Position numbers and translations under genes: made by a program. Below, piece after piece: positions 16,641 to 24,940 of a stretch of DNA of 64,000 bases. The stretch's first letter is position 1. Each line of letters starts with the position of its first letter. Origin of the DNA: Alexandriicola marinus. GTDB taxonomy: Bacteria > Pseudomonadota > Alphaproteobacteria > Rhodobacterales > Rhodobacteraceae. The notes below the pieces were generated by a model, which was not told where the DNA came from, ran no database searches, and saw only the letters and a program-made list of their open reading frames with translations. The DNA lies in the NCBI RefSeq assembly GCF_004000435.1, contig NZ_RBVZ01000005.1:1-64000 (forward strand). Direction: 5' to 3'.

Positions 16641-17727
16641 CCTTCGCGTCGGCATGATCGGCACCGGGTTCATGGGCAAGGCCCATGCCTTTGGCTTCGC
16701 CGCAGCGCCCAAGGTGTTCGACCTTGGCCAGGACGTCGTGCTGGACATGGTCGCAGACGTGACGGAGGAGGCCGCCGCAAAGGCCGCCCGCGCATATGGG
16801 TTCGAACGCGCCACGACCGACTGGCGCGAGATCGTCGCCGATCCCGCAATCGACATCGTGTCGATCACCGCGCCCAACGCCCTGCACAAGGAGATGTCGC
16901 TCGCCGCCATCGCGGCGGGCAAGCACGTCTATTGCGAAAAGCCTCTGGCGCCGCTGGCCGTCGATGCCGCAGAGATGACCGCCGAGGCCGAAGCCGCCGG
17001 GGTCAAGACGCAGGTTGGCTTCAATTATCTCTGCAACCCGATGCTGGCGCTGGCGCGCGAGATGATCGCCGCGGGCGAGTTGGGCGAGATCCTGGGCTAT
17101 CGCGGCATCCATGCCGAGGATTACATGGCCGATCCGGCCTCGCCCTTCACCTTCCGTCACGATCCCGAAGGCGGCGGCGCGCTGGCAGATCTCGGGAGCC
17201 ATGCGCTTGCCACAGCCGAATACCTCGTAGGCCCCATTTCCGAGGTCATGGGCGATTGCGTGACGATGATCGGCACTCGCTCCGGGCGCCGTGTCGAGGT
17301 CGACGATGTGGGTCGCGCCTTCCTGCGGTTCGAAAACGGGGCCAGTGGCTCGATCGAGGGCAACTGGATCTCGACCGGCCGCAAGATGCAGCATGACTTC
17401 GAGGTCTATGGCACCAAGGGGGCACTCTGCTTCACCCAGGAGCGCCTGAACGAATTGCACCATTTCGATGCCGGTCTGCCCGTCGGCCGCCAGGGCTTTC
17501 GCCGGATCGAGGCGGGACCTGCCAACCCGCCCTACGGCCAGTTCATCGCCGCCGCCGGCCACCAGATCGGGTTCAACGATCTCAAGACGATCGAGGTTGC
17601 CGGCTACATCCGAGCGATATCCGGAGCGGAACCGGAGCCCTTCAACTTTCGTGCTGGCCTTCGCATCCAGACCCTGGTGGAGACAATCCAGGCGTCGTCC
17701 CGGGAACGGTTCTGGCGCGCGATCTGA
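16624..17727 (+). CDS. Gfo/Idh/MocA-family oxidoreductase
   Basis: A 367-residue NAD(P)-dependent sugar or cyclitol dehydrogenase. It has GMIGTGFMGKAHAFGF at the N-terminus, YCEKPLAPLA, and the catalytic GGGALADLGSHALATAEYL with Asp and His. The start lies inside the preceding gene (17-bp overlap) and reads MSRKPDLRVGMIGTG, giving a normal N-terminus. It is the last enzyme gene of the plus arm before the RpiR regulator. It may oxidise a hydroxyl on the substrate taken up by the transporter or on a sugar-acid intermediate. It is distinct in motif wording from the other two family members of the locus. Confidence 0.85.
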   Translation: MSRKPDLRVGMIGTGFMGKAHAFGFAAAPKVFDLGQDVVLDMVADVTEEAAAKAARAYGFERATTDWREIVADPAIDIVSITAPNALHKEMSLAAIAAGKHVYCEKPLAPLAVDAAEMTAEAEAAGVKTQVGFNYLCNPMLALAREMIAAGELGEILGYRGIHAEDYMADPASPFTFRHDPEGGGALADLGSHALATAEYLVGPISEVMGDCVTMIGTRSGRRVEVDDVGRAFLRFENGASGSIEGNWISTGRKMQHDFEVYGTKGALCFTQERLNELHHFDAGLPVGRQGFRRIEAGPANPPYGQFIAAAGHQIGFNDLKTIEVAGYIRAISGAEPEPFNFRAGLRIQTLVETIQASSRERFWRAI

Positions 17728-17756
17728 GCAGCATCGCGATTGCGTTGCAACGAGCC

Positions 17757-17770
17757 GCAACGATCATTGC
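17757..17770. promoter_or_regulatory. operator candidate 2 (GCAA-N6-TTGC), upstream of the RpiR regulator gene
   Basis: GCAACGATCATTGC differs from the perfect palindrome at 12367 by one base and lies 55 bp ahead of the regulator start. A further GTTGCAAC lies just upstream (near 17743). This suggests autoregulation of the RpiR-type protein. Confidence 0.55.
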
Positions 17771-17824
17771 AATTGTGGATCGCAACCGGCTAGTCTCGAT
17801 GGGCAGGAGAGGTCGCGATCAACG

Positions 17825-18703
17825 ATGGCAAATAGCGAAATCAAGGCCCCGGAGAATTACGAGGATCTGATCCGGGTGATCCACGACCGATTTGAGGGAA
17901 TGAGCAAGACTTACCAGAGGATTGCTGAGTACCTGACACAGAACCCGAACGAAGTCGCCGTTCGGTCGGTCAATTCCATCGCCACCCAAAGCGGTATCCA
18001 CGCCTCGACCTTTGTTCGCTTTGCCCAGTCCCTCGGCTATCGAGGGTTCAAGGATCTGCAGGAGCTGTTTCAGCTCAGGCTCAGCACCGCCGCGCCGGGG
18101 TTCGAGGCCCGCAAGAAAGTTCTGGAGAGCGAGCTGACGCGGCACGGCACCGGGTCAGAGCTGGATTTCCTGCGGGAACTCGTTGTACGTGACATCGCCT
18201 CTCTTCAAGGGTTGCTCGAGTCGGTCGGCGCGAAGGACCTGGCCCGCGCGGCGGAGATGATCGAAACGGCAGACACCATCTATCTGGTGGGCCAGCTACG
18301 GGCGGAGCCAGTGGTTAGCCTCCTGCGCTATATCCTGACCATGCTGGGCCGGCCTTGCGTTCTTCTGGACGCAAGCGGCGGGCTGTCCACGCACATGGCG
18401 CGCAACATGGGCCCCAATGATCTGCTGATCGCCGTGTCTTTCAGGTTCTATGCGACCGAGGTGGTCAACATTGTAGAAGAGGCCGGCCGCGCCGGCACGA
18501 AGATCATCGCCGTTTCTGACAGCACATTGTCGCCGCTGATGAAACCTTCAACGATTCTCTTTGCGGTGCCCGAGCATGATTATACCTTCTCGCGGTCTTT
18601 GGCCGCGCCGATGTGCCTGGTTCAGGCGCTGATGGTCGCCGTGGCCGCCCGCGTCCAGAAAGACAAGGAAAACCCCAGAATACCGACAGTTACGGGTCTA
18701 TGA
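17825..18703 (+). CDS. RpiR-family transcriptional regulator (HTH + SIS domain), probable regulator of the cyclitol locus
   Basis: A 292-residue protein. The N-terminal RpiR helix-turn-helix domain includes TYQRIAEYLTQNPNEVAVRS then GIHASTFVRFAQSLGYRGF, the classic RpiR recognition region. A SIS sugar-binding domain follows from about residue 135 (ADTIYLVGQLRAEP, LIAVSFRFYATE, KIIAVSDSTLSPL). The ATG at 17825 gives the normal N-terminus; a GGAGAGG lies 12 bases upstream. It stands between the catabolic and transporter operons, and near-identical palindromes stand before it and before both operons. IolR regulators of alphaproteobacteria belong to this family, so it is probably the local inositol-type regulator; the effector would be a sugar phosphate or keto-acid. 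Confidence 0.85.
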   Translation: MANSEIKAPENYEDLIRVIHDRFEGMSKTYQRIAEYLTQNPNEVAVRSVNSIATQSGIHASTFVRFAQSLGYRGFKDLQELFQLRLSTAAPGFEARKKVLESELTRHGTGSELDFLRELVVRDIASLQGLLESVGAKDLARAAEMIETADTIYLVGQLRAEPVVSLLRYILTMLGRPCVLLDASGGLSTHMARNMGPNDLLIAVSFRFYATEVVNIVEEAGRAGTKIIAVSDSTLSPLMKPSTILFAVPEHDYTFSRSLAAPMCLVQALMVAVAARVQKDKENPRIPTVTGL

Positions 18704-18747
18704 GCGGTCGATGCAAGCCGCTGGCAAGTGGAGTGCACAGATACTCT

Positions 18748-18761
18748 GCAACATTCATTGC
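18748..18761. promoter_or_regulatory. operator candidate 3 (GCAA-N6-TTGC), upstream of the ABC transporter operon
   Basis: GCAACATTCATTGC matches the half-sites of the palindromes at 12367 and 17757. It lies about 100 bp before the substrate-binding-protein gene. A TTGACA at 18774-18779 follows 12 bp downstream and may be a -35 element, so the site lies just upstream of the presumed promoter. Confidence 0.55.
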
Positions 18762-18863
18762 AGAAAATGATATTTGACAAAGATCAAATCGTAGATAATG
18801 GTTTCCAGTGAGGTGGTCGGTCCCTTTCGGCTGTCTTTAGACCAATCTTGGGAGGAACTAAGA

Positions 18864-19886
18864 ATGAAGAAGAGCATTTTGCTCGCTACCGTTGCTGGCG
18901 CCATTTTCGCAACCGATGCGATGGCGCAGGACCTGAGCGTCTGCGTCAGCTGGTCGAACTTCCGCGAAGAGCGCTGGAAGACCGACGAAGCAGCCATCGT
19001 CGGCGCGCTGGATGCCGCGGGAGCCGAGTACATTTCCGCTGATGCGCAAACCTCGGCCACCAAGCAGCTGGCCGACATCGAGGGCATGATCACCCAGGGC
19101 TGTAGCGCCCTGATCATCCTCGCTCAGGACAGCGCCTCGATCGGACCGGCTCTGGACGCCGCCGAAGATGCAGGTGTGCCCGTGGTCGGCTATGACCGGA
19201 TGATCGACGATCCCCGCGCTTTCTATCTCACGTTCGATAACGTCGAAGTGGGTCGGATGCAGGCCCGGGCTGTGCTCGAAGCCCAGCCCACCGGTCGGTA
19301 CGTCATGATCAAGGGATCGCCCGTCGACCCGAACGCGGACTTCCTGCGTGGCGGTCAGCAGGAAGTGCTGCAGGCTGCGCTCGACGCGGGTGACATCGAG
19401 ATCGTCGGCGAAGCCTACACCGACGACTGGCAGCCGGCCAACGCCCAGCGGAACATGGAGCAGATCCTGACCCAGACCGACAACGGCGTGGACGCTGTCG
19501 TTGCGTCGAACGACGGCACTGCCGGCGGCGTCGTCGCGGCGCTGACCGCTCAGGGCATGGAAGGGATCCCGGTTTCGGGCCAGGACGGCGACATGGCCGC
19601 TCTGAACCGCGTTGCACTGGGCACGCAGACCGTCTCGGTCTGGAAGGACAGCCGTGCACTTGGCCGCGCCGCAGGTGAAATCGCAGTTGCGATGGCTCAA
19701 GGTACGGCGATGGCCGACGTCGAGGGCTCGGCGATCTTCAACTCGCCCGGCGGCAACGAGCTGAACTCGATGCTTCTCGCGCCCATTCCGATCACCCAGG
19801 ACAATCTGGACATCGTGCTTGATGCCGGCTGGATCGAAAAAGAGACTCTCTGCGCGGGCGTCTCCGGCTTGGCCGTCTGTGAATAG
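18864..19886 (+). CDS. XylF-family sugar ABC transporter substrate-binding protein
   Basis: A 340-residue periplasmic binding protein with a signal peptide (MKKSILLATVAGAIFATDAM, cleavage after AMA). It follows the XylF pattern: VSWSNFREERWKTDEAAI, GYDRMIDDPRAFYLTFDN, IKGSPVDPNADFLR, and VVASNDGTAGGVVAAL with SGQDGDMAAL. XylF binds D-xylose, but here the neighbours point to an inositol isomer, cyclitol or related sugar, so the substrate is left open. GGAGGAACTAAGA precedes the ATG. A palindromic operator candidate lies upstream and a strong terminator-like hairpin lies directly after the gene, which should make this product more abundant than the permease and ATPase. Confidence 0.8.
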   Translation: MKKSILLATVAGAIFATDAMAQDLSVCVSWSNFREERWKTDEAAIVGALDAAGAEYISADAQTSATKQLADIEGMITQGCSALIILAQDSASIGPALDAAEDAGVPVVGYDRMIDDPRAFYLTFDNVEVGRMQARAVLEAQPTGRYVMIKGSPVDPNADFLRGGQQEVLQAALDAGDIEIVGEAYTDDWQPANAQRNMEQILTQTDNGVDAVVASNDGTAGGVVAALTAQGMEGIPVSGQDGDMAALNRVALGTQTVSVWKDSRALGRAAGEIAVAMAQGTAMADVEGSAIFNSPGGNELNSMLLAPIPITQDNLDIVLDAGWIEKETLCAGVSGLAVCE

Positions 19887-19902
19887 GCTCTAGCAGCCAA
19901 AC

Positions 19903-19941
19903 GCAACGACCGGGCCCTGTCCGGTCGTTGCACCACTTTTT
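19903..19941 (+). terminator. terminator/attenuator hairpin between binding protein and permease genes
   Basis: GCAACGACCGG (19903-19913) pairs perfectly with CCGGTCGTTGC (19921-19931) around a 7-base loop, and a run of five T follows at 19937-19941. It sits 17 bases after the substrate-binding-protein stop, inside an operon that otherwise continues. Partial termination here would give excess binding protein. The stem ends GCAACGA/TCGTTGC resemble the operator half-sites of this locus. Confidence 0.75.
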
Positions 19942-19986
19942 AGGGCGGTGCCTTGAGGAGGGCGCCCCGAAGGGAGGGCACCATAC

Positions 19987-21288
19987 ATGGCGGATATTTC
20001 GGAAGCAGCAAGCGCGTCCGGCACGAAACGGGGGGTCCTTGCGACGCTGGAGCTTGACGCGAGGCTTCTTGGAATGCTGGTCGCATTCCTTGCGATCGTT
20101 CTGATCTTCACGGTTTGGACCGGCGGGACATTCATCCAGCCTCGAAACGTATTCAACATCTCAGTCCAGACGGTTCCGGTCGCAATCATGGCCTGCGGGA
20201 TGGTCTTCGTGATCGTGACCCGCCATATCGATCTTTCCGTAGGCTCGATGCTGGCCATGTGCTCCGCGGTCATGGCAATGTCGCAGGCCTACTGGCTGCC
20301 GTCACTCTTCGGCCTCGAATACGGCAATCCCATGGTCCTCGTGCTGACGATCCTGATCGGGTTCACGTCCGGCATCCTGATGGGCGCAGCGACCGGCTGG
20401 CTTGTGGGCTATCAGCAGATCCCGTCGTTCATCGTGACACTTGGCGGCCTGTTCATCTGGCGCAACGTCAACTGGTTCACGACCAACGGGCAATCCGTTT
20501 CCCTGACCGACCCCAACTTGCTGATGTTCGGGGGAACCGAAGGCGTCCTTGGCGCACCGGCAAGCTATGCCGTCGGTATCGCGGCGTCCGTCGTCGCCGT
20601 TCTCACGATGATGGCCGCCCGCAAGAACAAGATCGGCCATGGTTTCGTGGTCAAGCCGATGTGGGCCGAAGGAACGATGATGGCCATCATCGTCGCCACG
20701 ATCATGCTCTTTGTCCACTGGCTGTCTCTCTACGAGATCCCGGCCGGCAAGCTGCGCCGCATGTTCGAGGCCCGGGGCGAGACCGTGCCTGAAGGCTATA
20801 CCGCGATGCATGGCCTGCCGATCTCGGTCCTGATCCTGATCCTGGTCGCCGTGGTGATGACCGTGGTTGCCCGCAAGACCCGGTTCGGCCGCTACATCTT
20901 TGCCGCGGGCGGCAACCCGGACGCGGCCGAGTTGTCGGGCGTCGACACCAAGTGGCTGACAGTAAAGGTCTTTGCCCTGATGGGGTTCCTGTGCGGCCTT
21001 GCGGCTCTGATCGCGCAGGCCCGGTTGCAGAGCCACGGAAATGACATCGGCATGCTCGAGGAGTTGCGCGTCATCGCCGCCGCTGTCATCGGCGGCACGG
21101 CACTGGCCGGTGGCGTCGGCACGATCTACGGCGCGGTCCTTGGGGCTCTGATCATGCAGTCGCTTCAGTCGGGGATGGCCATGGTCGGCGTCGACACGCC
21201 GTTCCAGAACATCATCGTCGGACTTGTGCTCATCGTCGCAGTGTGGGTCGACATCATCTATCGCAAGCGGATGGGGATCAGCAAATGA
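19987..21288 (+). CDS. XylH-family sugar ABC transporter permease
   Basis: A 433-residue inner-membrane permease of the branched/ribose-xylose class. Multiple helices are visible, with the conserved [19 protein letters not shown] and [18 protein letters not shown] patterns and a C-terminal [20 protein letters not shown] typical of this class. The length is that of XylH-type permeases (longer than ribose-type ones of about 330). AAGGAGGGC-type purines (GAAGGGAGGGC) lie ahead of the ATG. It overlaps the ATPase gene by 4 bp (ATGA). A terminator-like hairpin separates it from the binding-protein gene. Confidence 0.85.
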   Translation: MADISEAASASGTKRGVLATLELDARLLGMLVAFLAIVLIFTVWTGGTFIQPRNVFNISVQTVPVAIMACGMVFVIVTRHIDLSVGSMLAMCSAVMAMSQAYWLPSLFGLEYGNPMVLVLTILIGFTSGILMGAATGWLVGYQQIPSFIVTLGGLFIWRNVNWFTTNGQSVSLTDPNLLMFGGTEGVLGAPASYAVGIAASVVAVLTMMAARKNKIGHGFVVKPMWAEGTMMAIIVATIMLFVHWLSLYEIPAGKLRRMFEARGETVPEGYTAMHGLPISVLILILVAVVMTVVARKTRFGRYIFAAGGNPDAAELSGVDTKWLTVKVFALMGFLCGLAALIAQARLQSHGNDIGMLEELRVIAAAVIGGTALAGGVGTIYGAVLGALIMQSLQSGMAMVGVDTPFQNIIVGLVLIVAVWVDIIYRKRMGISK

Positions 21289-22046
21289 ACCGGGACGGAC
21301 AGACACCCCTCGTTGAACTTCGTGACATCTCGATTGCCTTCGGCGGGATCAAGGCTGTGGATCACGTGTCCATCGACCTTTATCCCGGCGAGGTGGTCGG
21401 CCTGCTGGGCCATAACGGCGCCGGAAAATCGACCCTGATCAAATGTCTCTCCGGAGCATATCACATGGACGCGGGCGAGATCCGCGTGAACGGTGAGAAA
21501 GCCCATATCGAGAACCCGCGCGACGCGCGCGCCTACAACATCGAGACGATCTACCAGACCCTGGCGTTGGCGGATAACCTCGATGCGGCGTCCAACCTGT
21601 TCCTTGGGCGCGAGATCATGCGCAACGGGCTGGTCGACGACGCCAAGATGGAGGCCGAGACGCGCAAGATCATGGGTCGGCTAAACCCCAACTTCAAGAA
21701 GTTCAATGACCCGGTCAGTGCCTTGTCGGGCGGTCAGCGGCAGTCTGTTGCAATCGCCCGAGCGGTCTACTTCAACGCCCGCATCCTGATCATGGACGAG
21801 CCGACCGCCGCGCTTGGTCCGCACGAGACCCAGATGGTCGCTGAGCTGATCCAGGAGCTCAAGGCGCAGGGCATCGGCATCTTTCTGATCGAGCATGATA
21901 TCCACAACGTGATGAAGCTCTGCGACCGGGCGAGCGTCATGAAGAACGGTCAGCTGGTCGGGACCGTGAATGTCAATGAAGTCACGGACGACGATATCCT
22001 GGGCATGATCATCCTCGGTAAGAAGCCGGCGCACCTGGCGGCCTGA
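21285..22046 (+). CDS. sugar ABC transporter ATP-binding protein, single nucleotide-binding domain
   Basis: A 253-residue ATPase with Walker [10 protein letters not shown] (residues 42-50), signature [12 protein letters not shown], Walker [16 protein letters not shown] and switch HIS in FLIEHD. XylG- and RbsA-type partners normally carry two fused ATPase domains (about 500 residues); this one has a single domain, as in the FrcA type, so it would act as a homodimer with the XylH-like permease. It starts on the permease stop (ATGA) and ends 6 bp before the CRTAC1-type gene, which could be read through. Confidence 0.85.
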   Translation: MNRDGQTPLVELRDISIAFGGIKAVDHVSIDLYPGEVVGLLGHNGAGKSTLIKCLSGAYHMDAGEIRVNGEKAHIENPRDARAYNIETIYQTLALADNLDAASNLFLGREIMRNGLVDDAKMEAETRKIMGRLNPNFKKFNDPVSALSGGQRQSVAIARAVYFNARILIMDEPTAALGPHETQMVAELIQELKAQGIGIFLIEHDIHNVMKLCDRASVMKNGQLVGTVNVNEVTDDDILGMIILGKKPAHLAA

Positions 22047-22052
22047 AAATAG

Positions 22053-23609
22053 ATGGCCGCGTCTCGAGCTGTCCTTGCATTGCCGGTCTGTCTGCTGGCC
22101 GGCACCGCAGCGGCCGAGGTGGCTTTTTCAGACCGTTCGGATGCGTTGCCGGTCGCCCATGTCTACAGCGGCGGCTGGACACACTTCGTCGGCGGCGGTG
22201 TCGCGATCTTCGATTGCAATGACGACCGCCTGCCGGACCTCTTCGTTGCGGGGGGCGAAAGCCGTGCGGAGCTGTTCGTCAACGCCTCCGAGCCCGGTGG
22301 CGACATCGCGTTCGGGCTCGGCGAGATGGCCGAAGTCACCGCCGTGACCGGGGCCTATCCTGTCGATGTCGACAGCGACGGCCAACTTGATCTGGTTGTC
22401 TTGCGCAATGGGCCGAACCTGCTGTGGCGGGGGGTAGGGGACTGCGGTTTCGAACCTGCCCCCTCCGACTGGCGCTTCGACGGCGGCGACGAATGGACAA
22501 CGTCATTCACTGCCGCATTCGAGCAGGGGAACGCGTGGCCGACACTGGTTTTCGGCAACTACGTCGACCAACGGGACCCCGATGGTCCGTTCGGGACCTG
22601 CGACACGAACTACATCTTCCGACCCGTCGGCCGCTCCTTCGGGAGCCCCATTCCGCTCGAGCCCGGCTTCTGCGCATTGTCTATGCTGATCTCGGATTGG
22701 AAGCGGACCGGAGCGCCGGATCTTCGGATCTCGAACGACCGGCAATACTATGTCCGGAATGGCCGGGAGCAGATGTGGCGGCTGGACCCGCTGTCCGAAT
22801 ACGGGGCCGAAGACGGTTGGCCCGAGATGAAACTGTGGGGAATGGGCATCGCCAGCCGAGACCTGACGGGCGATGGCCTGCCCGAGGTCATGCTGACGTC
22901 AATGGGCGATCAGCCGCTGCAACTGAACCGGGGCGGCGGTGTCATGGAGAACGCCCCCTTCGACATCGGCACCTATGCCACGACACCCTATGTCGGCGAC
23001 GATGGCCGCCCTTCGACCGGGTGGCATGCCGAGTTCGATGACCTGAACAACGACGGCCTTGTCGACCTGTTCATCGCCAAGGGCAACGTCGATCAAATGC
23101 CGTCCAACGCCATCCATGACCCCAACAACCTGCTGATCCAGCAACCTGATCGAACCTTCGTCGAGCTGGGCGCCGTGACCGGGGTCGGCACGACAGAGCG
23201 GGCGCGCGGGGCGGGTCTTGTCGATCTGAACCTGGATGGAAAGCTTGATATCGTCGTGGTCAATCGTCGCGCGCCGATGGAAGTCTGGCAGAACACGACA
23301 TCGGATGCCGGTAACTGGCTTTCGATCGAACTTGCGTCCTCGGGCGTGAATACCCGCAGCCTTGGCGCCTTCGCAGAAGTTCGCCTGCCTGACGACCGCG
23401 TCCTGACGCAGGAGGTCACGGCTGGCGGTGGCCATGTGTCCGGCGCCGCGGGGCCGATGCATTTCGGACTGGGTATTGCCGAAAGCGTCGAGGTCCGAGT
23501 GATCTGGCCGGGGGGCGAGACGTCGGACTGGACCCCCGTTGCCGCAAACCTTCGCCTCGAAGTCAGCCCGGGACCCGAGCGCGCCTTGATCCTGGAGGAC
23601 CTGCAATGA
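22053..23609 (+). CDS. exported CRTAC1-type FG-GAP/ASPIC-UnbV repeat protein
   Basis: A 518-residue exported protein with a signal peptide (ALPVCLLAGTAAAE, cleavage near residue 21). Five Ca-binding-like Asp/Asn loops mark FG-GAP/VCBS blades: DCNDDRLPDLF, DVDSDGQLDLV, DLTGDGLPEVM, DLNNDGLVDLF and DLNLDGKLDIV. The C-terminus (about 425-510) is an ASPIC/UnbV domain (WLSIELASSGVNTRSLGA, VEVRVIWPGGETSDW). It is therefore a periplasmic or extracellular beta-propeller of the CRTAC1 family. It starts 6 bp after the transporter ATPase and overlaps the following MauG-like gene by 4 bp. It contains several Trp and Cys residues. The function is not known; a substrate or partner role for the di-haem protein is inferred. 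Confidence 0.8.
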   Translation: MAASRAVLALPVCLLAGTAAAEVAFSDRSDALPVAHVYSGGWTHFVGGGVAIFDCNDDRLPDLFVAGGESRAELFVNASEPGGDIAFGLGEMAEVTAVTGAYPVDVDSDGQLDLVVLRNGPNLLWRGVGDCGFEPAPSDWRFDGGDEWTTSFTAAFEQGNAWPTLVFGNYVDQRDPDGPFGTCDTNYIFRPVGRSFGSPIPLEPGFCALSMLISDWKRTGAPDLRISNDRQYYVRNGREQMWRLDPLSEYGAEDGWPEMKLWGMGIASRDLTGDGLPEVMLTSMGDQPLQLNRGGGVMENAPFDIGTYATTPYVGDDGRPSTGWHAEFDDLNNDGLVDLFIAKGNVDQMPSNAIHDPNNLLIQQPDRTFVELGAVTGVGTTERARGAGLVDLNLDGKLDIVVVNRRAPMEVWQNTTSDAGNWLSIELASSGVNTRSLGAFAEVRLPDDRVLTQEVTAGGGHVSGAAGPMHFGLGIAESVEVRVIWPGGETSDWTPVAANLRLEVSPGPERALILEDLQ

Positions 23610-24940
23610 TCCGCCCATTGGCCGTCGCCCTCGCTCTTTGCGCAACCGGCCCTGCGGCCGAGCCGCTGCCCGCCCCCTTGACGGATGCCGATTTTCCGCC
23701 GGTCGACATGGCCGAGGTCGAACTGGGACGGCTGCTGTTCTGGGACGCCGAGCTGTCCGGCAATCGAAACATCTCTTGCGCGAGCTGCCATCACCCTCGC
23801 TTCGGGACTTCGGACGGGCTGTCGCTGGGGATTGGCGAAGGCGGTATTGGCCTTGGTCCGGACCGACGTCCCGATCCGGATAACTACCCAGAGCAGCGAA
23901 TTCCTCGAAATGCACCAGCCCTCTGGAACGTTGGGGCCCTGGGCTTCACTGTCATGTTCGCGGACGGGCGGATCGAGGCGGATCCGGGCAGATCAACGGG
24001 TTTCCGGACGCCTTTGGAAGACGAGATGGTCACCGGGTTTGATTCGATCCTGTCGGCCCAAACCATGTTCCCGGTGCTGTCGCAGGACGAGATGGCGGGA
24101 CATTACGCCGAGAACGAAATCTCAAGGCTGATCCGCTCGGGTCGTATTACCGGACCTGACGGCGCCTGGTCTGCCATCTCTGCACGCATTGCTGCGATCC
24201 CTGAATACGAGCAGATGTTCAAGGACGTCTATCCAGACATCGACGCTGGCCGTCATATCGCCTTTACCGATATCTCCAACGCCATTGCCGCCTACATGGC
24301 ATTCGACTTCCGGTCGGACACATCACCGTTCGACGCCTATCTGAGAGGGGACGTGCAACTTGATCCCGACGCCATGGAGGGCCTTCGCCTGTTCTACGGC
24401 GATGCAGGATGCAGCACGTGCCATAGCGGACCGCTTCTGACGGACATGCAGTTCCACGCCATGGGCGATCAACAAATCGGCCCCGGCAAAGCCGAGCGTT
24501 TCGAAAGCCACCAAAGGGACACCGGGCGCCAACGTGTGACCGGACGGCCCGAGGACGCCTATGCGTTTCGAACACCATCGCTGCGAAATGTCACGCTGAC
24601 CGCGCCGTATGGTCATGCGGGCGCATATTCTGACCTGAGGCGCTATCTGGTCGCCCACATGTCCCGTGGAGAACTACCGGAGCCATATGATCTTGGGGAA
24701 GCGATACTTCCAGACATGGAATTGACTGACGAAGACTGGCCAATGGATGGGAGCCTGTCGGATCGAGCGGGTATCGCGGACGCGTCAAGGACGGCACCGA
24801 TCGATACCCCTGCACTTCAGGACGCTGAGATCAATTCCATTCTCGCCTTCCTGCAGGCTCTTGAAGATCCTCAGGCCGCAAATGGTGGGCGCATGGGAAT
24901 TCCGGAAACCGTCCCGTCCGGGCTGGTCGTTGAGCGGTGA
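23606..24940 (+). CDS. MauG/CcpA-like di-haem cytochrome c protein
   Basis: A 444-residue exported protein with two haem-c sites, CASCH (58-62) and CSTCH (269-273), in the arrangement of di-haem cytochrome c peroxidases and MauG. Other family marks are ELGRLLFWDAELSGNRNISC near the first haem, PRNAPALWNVG, and AFRTPSLRNVTLTAPYGHAG in the C-terminal domain. The N-terminal leader is short (MIRPLAVALALCATGPAAE). It overlaps the CRTAC1-type gene by 4 bp (ATGA), so the two are made together. Bacterial peroxidases of this class remove H2O2; MauG-like members oxidise residues of a partner protein. Which applies here cannot be seen, but the coupling favours a protein partner. Confidence 0.85.
   Translation: MIRPLAVALALCATGPAAEPLPAPLTDADFPPVDMAEVELGRLLFWDAELSGNRNISCASCHHPRFGTSDGLSLGIGEGGIGLGPDRRPDPDNYPEQRIPRNAPALWNVGALGFTVMFADGRIEADPGRSTGFRTPLEDEMVTGFDSILSAQTMFPVLSQDEMAGHYAENEISRLIRSGRITGPDGAWSAISARIAAIPEYEQMFKDVYPDIDAGRHIAFTDISNAIAAYMAFDFRSDTSPFDAYLRGDVQLDPDAMEGLRLFYGDAGCSTCHSGPLLTDMQFHAMGDQQIGPGKAERFESHQRDTGRQRVTGRPEDAYAFRTPSLRNVTLTAPYGHAGAYSDLRRYLVAHMSRGELPEPYDLGEAILPDMELTDEDWPMDGSLSDRAGIADASRTAPIDTPALQDAEINSILAFLQALEDPQAANGGRMGIPETVPSGLVVER

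Noticed and set aside
18864-22046. Calling the transporter a D-xylose system (xylFHG)
   Set aside because: Family similarity is clear, but the ATPase is single-domain, no xylose genes adjoin, and the operator motif links it to the iol genes.
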